Assembly: GCA_037349315.1 (NCBI GenBank)
Contig: JBAIAC010000042.1
Coordinates: 5,270,001 to 5,334,000 of the forward strand
Direction: 5' to 3'
Source: Chelydra serpentina
Taxonomy: Eukaryota; Chordata; Testudines; Chelydridae
Length of the DNA: 64,000 nucleotides
Below the pieces are notes generated by a model. That model was not told the origin of the DNA, did no database searches, and saw nothing but the letters and a program-made list of their open reading frames with translations. The translations under genes and the position numbers were made by a program. This document shows, piece after piece, positions 46,708-57,988 of the stretch; the stretch's first letter is position 1; each line of letters starts with the position of its first letter.

Positions 46708-46965
46708 TTCTTAAAATGTGTTGTCAGGCAAGGTTTACATCACCCCTCTCCCACAGGCAAAGGAATGCGGTTCTTCCCCCTGCTTGCATGTGTCTGCAAT
46801 GTAAATGGAGTGAGGACAATGAAACGACATTTACATGCAGGGCAGACCAAGCCAGCAGGCAAACCAGTGTGAAAGATGCCACTTCCCACTCTCATGGGAG
46901 ATGGAAGCAGCATCTGCAGAACTTCCTGCCTCCTGAAGCGAAGTCGTTGAACTCTGGAAGCTATA

Positions 46966-47278
46966 AGGAAGGCTAAGATTATTTCATGGAAGTCACAGAT
47001 TCCATGACGTTCGGAGACCTCCACGAGATCTTCCGTGTCAGAGGCAGAGGGTCCCCCAGAGCTCTCAGCTGCCGGGGCACCCGCAGCTGTCAGCCACCCC
47101 TGCTCTCATCACTCCCCGTCTCCAAAACTCAAGCTTCAGTCATCACCCCGTAAGCCTCCCCCCATTATTTTTAGTAAAAGTCACAGACAGGTTGCAGGCT
47201 TCCGTGATTTTTTGTGTAATGGCCATGACCTGTCCTTGAGTGTTACTAAAAATAGCCATGACAACATGTGACCCTTAG
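46966..47278. mobile_element. Insertion unique to gene D flank, probable DNA transposon
   Basis: AGGAAGGCTAAGATTATTTC to AACATGTGACCCTTAG is inserted in ACTATAACCAGG, which is uninterrupted in C (37495). Inverted motifs around CATGGAAGTCACAGATTCC and GGCTTCCGTGATTTTTTGTG suggest a DNA element. The class is uncertain. Confidence 0.5.
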
Positions 47279-47587
47279 ATATAACCAGGACACAAAGTCA
47301 GCTTGGCATCCATTACTGGGCAGATACCCCAGGGCCGAGTCCCTGTACAACTGAGAAAAGTGGAACCTTCCAGCCAAGGGGGCTGAAAGTCCCCAGACAT
47401 TGAATCTAGGCGAGACACCTGCTAAGATCAAGACTCAGCCTCACTGAAGATAAATGTAGTCACTAGAAAGCCCGTTTTGTTTGTAACCTCTTTGGCCCTT
47501 TCACTCTTACTAGGCATCCCTTCACCCTACGGTCCATGGGAATACACTTATTTTTAGTTTTACAACAAACCATCTCAGTGCTGCAGA

Positions 47588-48071
47588 CAGGGGTGAAAGT
47601 AACTTAAAGGACTGACTGGTACACCAGAGTCCTGAGCAGGGGGCGGGGCCTCAACCGGAAGGTGTAACGGGCTGCGGTAGTGGTGGCTGGGAGCCCTGGG
47701 CCCTTTAAATCACTGCTGGAGCTACCAGCTGCAGAGGCGGCTGGGCGCCCCGGGGCCATTTAAAGGGTCCGGGGCTCTGGCCGCTGCTACCACAGTGGAG
47801 CTCCTGGCCCTTTAAATTGCCGCCTGAGCCCCGCTGCCGGAGCCCCGGGGTAGTAGCGGCAGTGGAGCCCTGGGCCCTTTAAATCGCCTCTAGAGCCCCG
47901 GGGGTCCTGGCTGACGCTGCTACCCCAGGACTCCGGCAGTGGGGCTCGGGTGGCAATTTAAAGGGCCCGGGGCTCCAGCCACTGCTGGGAGCCCCAGGCC
48001 CTTTCAATTGCGGCCTGGGAAAGCCAGTCTGGTATGCCATACTGGGGCGTACCAAGTTACTTTCACCTCTG
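47588..48071. mobile_element. hAT MITE with perfect 8-bp target duplication
   Basis: CAGGGGTGAAAGTAACTT and AAGTTACTTTCACCTCTG are inverted ends. The target duplication GCTGCAGA is at 47580-47587 and 48072-48079. Gene C keeps the empty site CAGTGCTGCAGATCACCGTG (about 37889). The interior has repeated GGGCCCTTTAAAT modules. Confidence 0.92.
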
Positions 48072-48079
48072 GCTGCAGA

Positions 48080-49728
48080 TCACAGTGAAGTGCAAGTCCT
48101 CAGCTAGGTTGGGGCTGTGCGCTGTCTCTTTAAGAGAGCTGCAAAGTTACTAGAGTTCTGTGAGTGCTACGCTCAGGAGGATCTGACACTACAGGGCAGC
48201 CGGCTTTGGGGTAACTCAGGTTTGGGGGGCGAGTTGGGGTGACTCAGAAAAGAGGAACTGAAGCTGGTGGAAGCCAGTGAGAGGCACTGGTGCTGTGCAC
48301 AGGCTGCTGGTGTGAGGGCTCTGAACCACCCCCGCATAACAGAGAGACACACCCAGGATTACAGGGCAGGCGGTGACGCTGGTCTGGGTTGAACATCACA
48401 ACATCACTTGACCAGTTTGACCGGAGACCACTGCTTTGGTATCACACACAGCACTGGAATTTACTGATAGCAAAACAAAAGGAAATTTATTTGAAGAGAG
48501 ACAAGAGATCTAAACAGAAACCAGGGGGAGGGATGGAGTCACATGGTCACCTGCAAAACCAAAATCAAAACAGTTGAACTAAGACCCACCCTCATTAGAA
48601 GTTCCCTTTTCTATCTGATAAACTAGATCCTCACCCCAAAGTTCAGGCTGTCACAGGGTGCGTTAGCCCCAAGGAGCCGGGTCCAGCCTTCCACAAACCA
48701 CCGTGGAGCAAAGTGAGACCATCTGGGAAGATCCCCAGAGGGATCAGGGAGTCAGTGACTCAGACCATCACTTTGCTAATGGGGGCTCAGAATCAGTAAG
48801 ATGCTCAGGGTCAGTTTGACTAGGAACAGTGCGGGAGGGGCAGAGCACATGTGCTAGCTAATCCTGACCACTGTTTCCCCACCCCCCCCTCCCGCCCCAC
48901 AAGGCCCTGTGGGAATCAGCCCCTCTCAGTGGTGCTGTCTGAATGCAGAGGGGGCAGGGAGAAGGTGCAAAGGGGGTGAGTGAGGAGAGGCAGCACTTCT
49001 CTACCCCTGTGCTCTCCCTCGCCTCTCATCCCATGATCCCCAAACACTCGATAGCCCCATCAGCCAGCTCCCCCTGCTTCCCAGCTCCCCCAGCCCCAAC
49101 CATTCAATCCCCAGTGTCCTCCACTGGTCTGGTCCTGGTCCCTTAACATTTGATTCCCCAGAGCCCTGGGGGATTTGGGGAGGGGAGGAGTTACCAGCCC
49201 CATGGGACAATCCCCCTGCAGGGAACAGCTCCCCGTAAATGGGGGAGCCCAGCCCAGGGGCTGGTGGAGGATGGGGACAGGTGCTAGAGTGAAGGTGGGG
49301 CCTGGCCCAAGTATCCTCCTCATCTCCATGGCAGGGGGATCCCGGCTGGGAAGGGAAGAGGGAGCAACTGGGGGAGTTTCTCTCTCTCCCTTCCCCCACC
49401 TGTGGCCCATCAGCTCAGCAGCCAGGGCTGCAGCAGGGAGGAGGGGCTGATCGGGGCTTCTCCTCCTCTGCCTGGGGTTTGCTTAGACCAGGCACAGCTC
49501 GAGGGTCACTGACCAGCTGCTGCTGGATCCTCACCCCAGCGATGGGCAGCTGGATCCTTGGGAGCCAAACGCCCCTGATGTGTGTGGGAACGAGGAAATG
49601 GGTTTGGCACCATGGCCAGCCCTAGTCAAGACCCTGAGAGAATTTCCCTTCTCTGTGGAGGTGTCTCTCATGTCCAATGTGGTGTTAGCTCCACTTGGAG
49701 CATTTTCCATGCTAAAGGAAGCATCTCG
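48080..49728 (-). other. 3' flank or 3'UTR of gene D
   Basis: Near-identical to 37890-39700 of gene C, without the SINE that C has at 39066. No separate gene. Confidence 0.55.
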
Positions 49729-49907
49729 GGGTCTGTCTACACAGCAACTAGGCACCTGCAACGGCTGGACTGTGCCAGCCCTCTCGTGCTCAGGTTCCCA
49801 GAGCCCAGGCTCCAGCCCCAGCCTGGAAGTTCATATGGGAATGAACCAGCCCTGCGTCGGCTGTCATGGGTCAGCCACGGGTGTTTCTTTGCTGTGCAGA
49901 CACACCC
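49729..49907. mobile_element. MITE with GGGTCTGTCTACACAGCAA ends, gene D copy
   Basis: A shorter copy of the element at 39703-39976, at the orthologous spot; about 95 bp of its interior is deleted. The end of gene D's frameshifted open frame reaches its border. Confidence 0.78.
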
Positions 49908-49917
49908 TAAGGGGTCT

Positions 49918-51506
49918 CTATCCTGGGTGGGTTTGCTGCTGCTTTATACTCCTGGAGCACCAGATGAAGCTTCCCCCGCGTTCAAAGTCTCTCTCTTGTG
50001 TAGATTGTACAATGTATGATAATGGGTGAGCTCTGACTGATTTTTTTCCTGAAGTCAAGGTATTCCTAAGAGCTGTCTCCTGTGTGGAGACTCTGACGTT
50101 TAGCAAGCTTTGAGCTGTTTTTGAAGCTTTTCCCACAGTCCAAGCATTTATGGGTTTCTTCTCTCTTCTGCATCGTCTCATATAACCCTCAGGAAACTTT
50201 TCTCCACAGTCGAGGCATTTGTGGGGTTTATCTCTAGTATGGATTTTCTGATGTCTCGTAAGGGTTGATCTGTGAGTGAAACTTTTCCCACAGTTGAGGC
50301 ATTTGTAGATTCTCTCTCCCGTGTGGATTCTCTGATGTTTAAGAAGGTAGGAGTTGTGATGGAAGCTTTTCCCGCACTCCGAGCATTTATGGGGTTTCTC
50401 TCCTTTGTGGGTCATCTCATGGGAAATCAGGTTTGATCGCTGAGTGAAACTTTTCCCACAGTCCAAGCATTTATAGAGTTTCTCTCCTGTGTGGATTTTC
50501 TGGTGTGTAGAAAGGGCTGATCGCTGAATAAAGCTTTTCCCACAGTCCAAACACTTGTGGGGTTTCTCTCCTGTGTGGATTTTCTCATGTGAACTAAGGG
50601 TTGATCTGTGAGCGAAATGTTTCCCACAGTCGAGGCATTTGTGAGGTTTATCTCCAGTGTGGATTCTCTGATGTCTGATAAGGATGGATCTCTGAGCGAA
50701 ACTGTTCCCACAGTTGAGACACTTATAGGGTCTTTCTCCGGTGTGCACTCTCTGATGCGTAATAAGGTGTGAGCTCTGACTGAAGCTTTTCCCACAGTCC
50801 AGGCATTTATAAGGTCTCTCTCCTGTGTGGATTCTCCCATGTTTAATTAGCTGTGAGCTGTCACTAAAGGTTTTTCCACAGTCCAAGCATTTATGGGGTT
50901 TCTCTCCAGTGTGGGTTCTCTGATGTGTAGTCAGGGCTGATATCAAATTGAAACTTTTCCCACACTCAAGGCATTTATAAGGTCTCTCTCCTGTATGGAT
51001 TGTCCCATGTTTCATTAGGGATGAGCTCTTGGTAAAACTTTTCCCACACTCAGAGCATTTATATGGTCTTTCACCTGTGTGTTTTCTCTGATGTATAATG
51101 AGGGATGATCTCTGGTTGAAGCTTTTCCCACAGTCCAAGCACTTATGGGTTTTTTCGTCTGTGTGAATTCTCTGATGAGTGATAAGGTTCGATTTCTGAT
51201 TGAAGTTATTCCCACAGTTGAGACATTTATAGAGTTTCTCTTCCTTGGGATTTGTCTGTGGGGCTCTGGTTTCCTTGGGATTCTTGCATCCTACCCCACA
51301 TTCAATGGATTCATCCTCTTTCTTTATTGGATGGTTTCCCAGCTGACTCTCTGACCTCTGCTGACTTCTCCAAGCTTTTCCCTGTTCCAAGGATTGGGAA
51401 AAATTCCCTTCAGTTCCTCTCAAAAAATTCCCCCGCAGTTCCACTTGCTCGGGATCTTCCTGTTGTGGATTCTTCTCCTTGTTCTCACTCATCATCATCT
51501 CATCAC
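49918..51506 (-). CDS. Gene D zinc-finger exon
   Basis: Acceptor CCCAACAG. Contact residues by finger: QSNT, QSSI, KSSK, LSAT, DSQK, QSHT, QSIR, HSTS, QSAT, QSNS, HSYK, HSTR. The first two equal those of gene B (QSNT, QSSI); 6-10 equal those of gene C (2-6). From finger 13 the finger pattern continues only in the neighbouring frame. Confidence 0.9.
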
Positions 51507-54198
51507 CTGTTGGGAGAGAGAGAATCCGGACAGGAGTCATTCCCTGTGCCGGGGAGAAAGGACAAAACAGGGAGCAGCAAAGAGGGGAAAACACAACACA
51601 ATAACTGTTAGGGAGACGGAGAAATTAGATTATAGAATCATAGAATCATAGAATCTCAGGGTTGGAAGGGACCTCAGGAGGTCATCTAGTCCAACCCCCT
51701 GCTCAAAGCAGGACCAACCCCAACCCATTCTGCCTCCATATCCCACCCAAACATTCTTAGGGAAGAAAAGTCGGGGAGGAAACTTCATATAGCCAGGGCC
51801 AGTGCAAGGAAGTTTCACGCCCTAGGCAAAACTTCCTTGCACCAGCACTGCGCCCCCCCTCCCCTTGCCCAGCTAACGCTAGCCCCCCCGTGGCAGCCAG
51901 CTCCCCATCCCCCTGGCCCACGGCGGCTAACCCCCCGGCCGCTAACCCCCCCCACCCCCCACGGCAGCCCCCCGGCCGTGACGGCTCCCCCCCCAGTGGC
52001 GGCCAGCCCCCCGCTCGTGGGCCGCGGCAGCCTCCCCTTCCCGCAGCGGCCGGCTCCCCGTTCCCCCCCATGCGGCAACTAACCCGGGGGCCGTGGCAGC
52101 CTCCCGCCCACGGCGGCTGGCTCCCTGCCCGCGGCAGCTTACCTCTGCCGGCACCAGCAGCTGCCGCCGGGAGTCGCCCCCCACAAATGCCGGTGCCCTA
52201 GGCGACCGCCTAGGGTTGCCTAATGGAAGCGCTGGCCCTGCATATAGCTAAAGGATGGGTGGGAAGCCATAGGTGATATCTGCCATGATCATACCATATC
52301 GGCTGCCTACAGCCTGACTAGGCAGGGTGAAACACACCTCGAGGAGATCGGTAGCAGCCCACCTTTGGGAGTCCCAGTTTTTCATTCACTCGCCAGATGG
52401 CTTGTGTGTCAGTTTCACCGATTCCTCACCTGTGCAGCTGCCTTTTGGAACCTTCGATTGCTCAGGGGCCTGGAGATCCGGGACCCACGGCTCTTCCCCT
52501 CGTTCCAGCCGGGTGATCAGGTCAGGTTTGGGAATGGGAAATCCTGATGCGGGGGGGGGAGGGGGAAATCAGGAAGAGGAGGGTGCATGGAGTATTGAGA
52601 GAGTGTTTGTCACAAAGAACATTCCCTGAGTTTAATCTGCCCTGTGCTGCGCAGGGGGACTGTGGAATCCAAAAGGACGGAACATGGTCACTGTAATTAT
52701 GCGGATATAGAATCTGAATAGATGGGAACATGGCCACTGAGCCCCACAAGGAAAGGCAGATGTCTGTGGGGGGAGGAGCTGTCACAGCATCGCTGGAGGT
52801 TTCCAGGATCTGTGCACTCTGGGGGACTTGGTGATGCAGACACACCTCTGGTGTTAAACCCCTGCCTAGTTCTAAACCTCCATAAGTTCCAGAGCCCTCC
52901 GCATGGCTGGAGCCGGTCCCAGGAATGGAGGATCAGAGGCGTGGAGAGTATAAAATAGGAGACACAAGGTGAGGGACGTAATATCTTTTCTTGGGCCAAC
53001 TCCTGTGGGTGAACATAAGAACGGCCAGACTGGGTCAGACCAATGGTCCATCTAGCCCAGTATCTGGTCTTCCAACAGTGGCCAATGCCACGTGCTTCAG
53101 AGGGAATGAACAGAACAGGTGATCATCCAGTGATACAAAACAAAAAAGACAAGCTTCAAAAGCGTCTCTCTTTCACCAACCAAATTAGGTCCAATCAAAG
53201 GCACTGCCTTCCCCACCTTGTGTCTGTCGATCCTGGGATGAACAGGGCCACACCAACAGTACAAACAAGTGAGAAATAATACACACACATAACAATACAC
53301 GGCTTCTGCCCCTTTGAGAGCTGGGTGGATGGGGACGAATTAACATGTCCATTAGTTTATGACTCCCCGATCCCATTGGAGGGGGCATGGAGATGAAAGT
53401 CTCGCTCACACTGGATCTTTGGACTCTGGGAATCCATTTCCCTCTAATCTAACTGACCAGGGAAGAACTGACCAGAGTCAGACACGCAGACCCACGGCTT
53501 CTAATATTTGAGGGCCAGGAATCTATTACCCAGCCAGGTCACCGTCTCATAGTTCTCCTGCATGACGTCCCTGTAGAGGGCTCTCTGAGCGGGGTCCAGC
53601 AGAACCCCCTGCCCCTGGGTGAAATACACAGCCACCTCCTCGAAGGTCACCGGCATCTGGAACAACAAGAGTCCCCCACTCAGCACCTGCTGCCCCAGCT
53701 ACAATCTAACTGTTCATTGGCAGGGGGGAATGGGCGGGGAGAAAGTCAATCAAGAGAAAGCTCTGGGAGGGCCAGAGAAGCAGAATCCCACCCCCACCCT
53801 GCTCAGAGCAGCCAGGAGGCTTCCGGGGGTGGGGAGAAGGTGAGAGCTCCTTGTCCCCCCAGCACACGGAGCAGGGCAGGGTCTTCTCATTTCCCACACA
53901 CCTGCCAGCCACAGGCTCATCCGGGAAGCAGAGCACTGAGCCGGGGGCAGGGACAGGAATCCTGACAGCTTCCCTTCGTATTTCACAGCAGCCTCTGGCC
54001 AGTGGGTTCAGGCTCCAGCACTGGGAGTCTGGAAATATTCCCAGGTCCGCCCGGGGGGGCGTTTCCTCTTTCAGAAATCAGGTCCCAAGCTGACTGAGTC
54101 CCACAAGCTTTATCACACCCTGTCCCCTCCCCCTCCACAACAAAAGCACCAGCAGCTCCCTGAAAATCCCCCACCTGAGCTGGCTCCATCACCGCCAT
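49918..54198 (-). CDS. Gene D: KRAB C2H2 zinc-finger protein, 12 fingers, C-terminus frameshifted
   Basis: Predicted nuclear DNA-binding regulator. Coding exons are 54175-54198, 53530-53656, 52430-52543 and 49918-51506. Joined length is 1854 nt, giving 617 residues. Order: [18 protein letters not shown] ([17 protein letters not shown]), spacer [10 protein letters not shown], 12 intact fingers, then about 90 residues in a shifted frame. The shift is a +1 nt insertion in finger 13 (TGTGGAGAAAAG where others have TGTGGGAAAAG), at the place where gene C is also shifted. The KRAB-A donor is GTAATA, weaker than the GTAAGG of the other copies, so splicing efficiency may be reduced. The finger-exon acceptor lost the tandem NAGNAG. 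Confidence 0.82.
51632..51724 (-). mobile_element. CR1 3' tail in gene D intron
   Basis: The tandem ATCATAGAAT tail is followed by GGGTTGGAAGGGACCTCAGG and CATCTAGTCCAACCCCCTGC. A 3'-end-only copy present in D but not in A-C. Confidence 0.9.
51794..52240. mobile_element. hAT MITE with perfect 8-bp target duplication in gene D intron
   Basis: CAGGGCCAGTGC at the left and GCGCTGGCCCTG at the right, flanked by CATATAGC at 51786-51793 and 52241-52248. Gene C is uninterrupted (CAGCTAAAGGATGGGTGG at about 41946). Related to the element at 9026 through CTAGGCGACCGCCTAGGG. Confidence 0.92.
52430..52543 (-). CDS. Gene D KRAB-B exon (114 bp)
   Basis: Acceptor CATCAG, donor ACAG/GTGAGG. Encodes [20 protein letters not shown] then a tail with the less acidic [14 protein letters not shown]. 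Confidence 0.87.
53008..53136 (-). mobile_element. CR1 3' fragment in gene D intron, shared with C
   Basis: Same borders as 42695-42822, so it was inserted before C and D separated. Confidence 0.88.
53530..53656 (-). CDS. Gene D KRAB-A exon (127 bp)
   Basis: ATG after TTCCAG. Encodes [40 protein letters not shown] and WLG. Two changes are private to D: A to V in the GALL stretch and S to W at SLG, next to the weak donor. Confidence 0.88.
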
Positions 54199-54231
54199 TT
54201 CCCTTCCCTGTCCCCTGGAAGACGGGACGAT
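54175..54231 (-). CDS. Gene D exon 2 with start codon (coding 54175-54198)
   Basis: Acceptor CACTCCAG, leader, [11 protein letters not shown], donor CAG/GTGGGG (GTAGGG in A and C). Confidence 0.8.
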
Positions 54232-54380
54232 CTGGAGTGAAATGTGGAAGTGATTCCTCGGCCTGTCAGGGTGAGAGGGGAGGTTTCAGAAGTGGTTTGA
54301 GTCCATTTCACACCCCAATTCCCCCCAGGCTCTCTCCCTGCAGACAGACGCTCTGGACTTCGCCACGCTGGGAATACAGT

Positions 54381-54990
54381 CAGGTTATGTCCACACTACA
54401 AGTGCTACAGGCACACTGCTACAGCTCTGTCATGTGGAGACTGCCTTCAGCAATGGAAGGGGTTTGTGCATCGGTGTGAATAATCCACCTCTGCAATTGG
54501 CAGTAGCTCATTCAATGGAAGACTTATCCCTTCTATCAAGCTGCGTCCATAATGGAGGTCAGATTTAAAACAAATAAAATAAAGTGTTTCTTCACACAAC
54601 ACACAGTCAACCTGTGGAACTCCTTGCTACATGATGTTGTGAAGGCCAAGACCATAACAGGGTTAAAAAAAAAACTAGATAATTTCATGGAGGATAGGTC
54701 CTCCAATGGCTATTAGCCGGTATGGACAGGAATGATGTCCCTAGCCTGTGTTTGCCAGAAGCTGAGAATGAGCGACAGGGGATGGATCACTTGATGATTG
54801 CCTGTTCTGTTCATTCCCTCTGGGGCACCTGACATTGGCCACTGTCGGAAGACAAGATACTGGGCTAGATGGACCTTTGGTCTGACCCAGTAGGGCCATT
54901 CTTATGTTCAGGTCGACCTAACTGGCTCAGGGCTTAAAACTCTTCCTAGCCTTGAGTGATGCAGTAGATGGATTTGATTGTTAACTGTAG
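54381..54990. mobile_element. MITE of the GTCCACACTACA family, gene D copy, split by a CR1
   Basis: The left half (GGTTATGTCCACACTACAAG to CATAATGGAGGTCAG) and right half (GTCGACCTAACTGGCTCAGG onward) match the uninterrupted copy in gene B at 35094. The CR1 at 54566 separates them. Confidence 0.65.
54566..54920 (+). mobile_element. CR1 LINE 3' end nested in a MITE
   Basis: GTGTTTCTTCACACAACACA, GTGGAACTCCTTGCTACATG, to GACCCAGTAGGGCCATTCTT with ATGTTCA: CR1 3' end in plus orientation. Confidence 0.88.
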
Positions 54991-55529
54991 ACCAGGCCTT
55001 ACAACACAGACCCGGCCTCTCCCAGCAGACTAAACCCACCAACACTTCTAAATCCTCCCAGCAACAGAGCTGGCACCATTCAGGGCAACGTCTCCTGTAT
55101 TTACACTCGGTGATCCAGCAAGGGCACCCACTGGGCAGCTCCCCAGCTATCGCCTCTTGTGGACGGAGACCCAGGTCTCTCTCCCTTCTGACTGGGGTAT
55201 TTCTAGGCTGTTCCCTGAGTGTGTAAGGAGGCCTGCTTTACTCCTGTGCTCTGGCATGGTACAGTGTAATTCCCCCAGGGATAATTTTCCACATAGCTCT
55301 TCTTAGGCTTATTTCCTTCGTATGGTAAAAGCACTACAGGAACAATAAAACATATTCAAAACAATAAAAGAACCTACATGTGTGTTAATAACTTCCCAGA
55401 GACCACCCCCTCTCTGCCGTAGGAGCTCGGGCAGGAGCAGGCCTTCAAAAGTTTCAAAGCCCCACTATGGTATTTCCCTGGATTTCAGGTTCCTCACACT
55501 CTTTGCTCAGAATGAGAACCCCTGACGCT
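54991..55529 (-). other. Gene D intron 1, middle part
   Basis: 54998-55040 continues host intron (CAACACAGACCCGGCC as in A at 13831). The rest is unique in this window and I see no gene. Confidence 0.4.
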
Positions 55530-55825
55530 GGCCATGCCTACACTAGTGAACTTACAGCTGTACCGAGGCAGCTGCGCCGCTGTAAGATCGCTTGTGTAGC
55601 CGCTCGATGCCCCCTCCCACGCTCTCCCCCAGAGACATCATAATGTCATCTCCACAAGCGGTGGGAGCTATATTGGTGGGAGAAGCTCTCCTGCCGACAT
55701 AGTGCTGTGCACACTTTCGCTGGCATAAGAGACACGCACGTTGCTTGGGGGGGGGGGGGGGGTTCACATCCCCTGGGCGACGTACGTTTTGCTGGCATTA
55801 AGTGCTAGTGTAGACAAGACCTCCG
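55530..55825. mobile_element. MITE with CTACACTAGT-type inverted ends
   Basis: GGCCATGCCTACACTAGTG at the left and TGCTAGTGTAGACAAGACC at the right are inverted. Contains a G run of about 18 at 55747. Class uncertain. Confidence 0.6.
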
Positions 55826-56869
55826 AGAGTCACTCATTCGTCCTGGCTGGCTCTTTGAAGAGACCCTGAGCAGGCAATCAGCCAGCCAGTGGGTCTCTGC
55901 TCAAAGTACATTTCCCTCACCCCCAAGTATTCCCTAGGAAATCCATCGCACTAGTATCGTTCCCAAAGACCTTTGAAACCCCTAATATCTCCCAGAGACT
56001 GCACCAGTCCCATCTTCCACCAGTAGCGTAGCCGGGGGGGAGCAGGGGGAGCGGCCACTCCCACACTGAGCAGAAGCGGCGCCTCTTTTGTGCTCCGGCA
56101 TCTTTTGCTCCTGTGCTGCAAACAGAGCGGAGCATTTTTTTTTGCTCCCGGCGCCTTTTTTTGCTCCCGACGCTTTTTGCTCCCGGCGCCTTTTTTTAGC
56201 TCCGCTCCCCCTGTGCTCTAAACCTGGCTACGCCACTGTCTTCCACCCAGAGAACTCCCACACAGTCCCACAGCAGCACACTAACAGTTGCCTTTTCGAT
56301 ACAATGGACTCCCCCAATACTTACCCTTCATTCAATACAGATTCATTTAATTCCATAAGGTTTGCCCAGGTTGTTGTCACGTCTGTCACAAGAGTCTCTG
56401 AGCCAAACACTAGGAAAAGCAGAATCAAAGGAGCCTGACATTGTCCTCAAGGGTGGTGCATCCCTCCAGCAGCACAGGGACCTGGCTGAGACAGGAACTG
56501 GCTTTTCCTCTGTCAGCATCTCACTTTGCTCCCAGGAACGTAAGTGTGCCCAGGGGGATGATGCAGGGGGCAGGTTTGAGAGCTGGGAGCCTCTCTCCTC
56601 ACTGCTCCAACTGCCCCTCTCTATCTCTCCACTCTCCCCTTCTGTCCCCTCCCCTCTGTCTGGGAGAACTGGGGACTTTGATCTCCAGCAGACAGATCAG
56701 AGTGTGAGCCTGGTCCCTCTAGTCCAGCCTTGTTCCCCTGACTCCCCTGCATCGCCTCATCCTCCATGCAGCGCACCCCCTGCCCCCATCCCGTCCTGCC
56801 CCCTACACACCCCTTTCGTATGTTCTTCTCATTCATCCCTGTTCCCCCCTCAATCCCCCCTAACCTCAG
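55826..56869 (-). other. Gene D intron 1, promoter-proximal part
   Basis: 56030-56235 is a low-complexity insert with repeated TTTTTGCTCCCG(G/A)CGC units, flanked by ACCAGTAGCGTAGCCGGGG and CTGGCTACGCCACTG, which are inverted to each other and suggest another MITE. 56400-56690 is duplicated intron sequence. No gene. Confidence 0.45.
56026..56239. mobile_element. Probable MITE with GTAGCGTAGCC / GGCTACGCCAC ends
   Basis: AGTAGCGTAGCCGGGG near 56023 and CTGGCTACGCCACTG near 56225 are inverted ends, enclosing a tandem TTTTGCTCCCGGCGCC array. It accounts for the local low complexity. Confidence 0.5.
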
Positions 56870-57410
56870 CCCCCTCCCGGCTCCCCCGCGTCCCCGCCCC
56901 GCACACACCGGGGGCCGGCGGCAGCTTTCCCGGCCCGGGGCGGGGCATCGCAGCCAGCTCCGCTGGGAGCAGCCTGGGGCCAAACCCTCCCCCTGCAGCC
57001 CGGGGGTGACGGGGGGGCGGGTCTCTCTCACCTTCCCTCCGAGCGGGGCCCCCGGGGCAGGGGCCGGGCCGGGAAGGGGCCCTGGCCGGGCTGGGGGCTC
57101 TGCCCGGGGAGAGGCTCCTGGGGAGCAGCGGGAAGGGCCCGGATGGAGATTCCCCTCTCCCGGCTGCAGCCCGGGCCCCGGGCTCCCCGCACCAGCCGCC
57201 GGGGCTCGGGGATCTCGCCAGGAGCCTGGAGCCGGAGTCACCGCAGCGGCTGCGAGTCGCTTCCTGCTGCCGGGCCTGAGCCCAGCGATCCTCCCCCCAG
57301 AGCCGCCCCCCAGCTGCTCCTGGGTCCTAGCGAGAAACCCTTCGCGCTGCTGCAGCCCCCTGCCCCAGACCCTGCCCCCTGGGGCCCCCTGGGCTCGGGC
57401 AGCTTCTCCC
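56870..57410 (-). promoter_or_regulatory. CpG-island promoter and non-coding exon 1 of gene D
   Basis: Exon-1 donor GGAAG/GTGAGAGAG at 57032 on minus. The island is almost identical to the one at 420-990 over more than 450 bp, including GAGAAACCCTTCGCGCTGCT. ETS-like CAGGAAGCGA on minus at about 57262. Confidence 0.75.
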
Positions 57411-57773
57411 CACATTAAGGGAGCGTCATGCATAGAAGCCACAGGATCAATGGGAACAGAAAAGCCACGATTCAGGGGAGGGAGGAGAAGGATTTTTATG
57501 AAGATTGTTGATTGTTCCAGAGAGTCCCCAACAAGGAGTACCCAGGCGTGACGTGATCGGGTCCTGGTCCTAGAGAGGCAGCCCAGAGCTGCAGAAGACA
57601 CATTCCCCAGTGACACTGACTCCATGTGTGATTCGCTCTGGTAAGAGATTGGACCAGGGCGTAGTTGGTCAGAAATGGCCTCTTGTCTCCATATCATGCT
57701 CCTTGGCTACTAGCTCTGGGTTGGAGCTACAAGGTTTAGCCCGATCGATGAATCCTATATTATTAATGATATT

Positions 57774-57949
57774 GAAGCGACAAAGAGTCCTGTGGCACCT
57801 TATAGACTAACAGACGTATTGGAGCATAAGCTTTCGTGGGTGAATCCACTTCGTCGGATGCATCCGAAGAAGTGGGGATTCACCCACGAAAGCTTATGCT
57901 CCAATACGTCTGTTAGTCTATAAGGTGCCACAGGACTCTTTGTCGCTTC
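57774..57949. repeat. Near-perfect palindrome of the interspersed-repeat arm, 87/89-bp arms
   Basis: The left arm runs from GAAGCGACAAAGAGTCCTGT to CACTTCGTCGGATG and the right arm is its reverse complement, meeting at CGGATG/CATCCG without a spacer. The head sequence CTACCCCTCTGATACTT follows to 57988. This is the closed form of the structure that encloses the Penelope fragment at 46085. Confidence 0.9.
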
Positions 57950-57988
57950 TACAGATCCAGACTAACATGGCTACCCCTCTGATACTTG

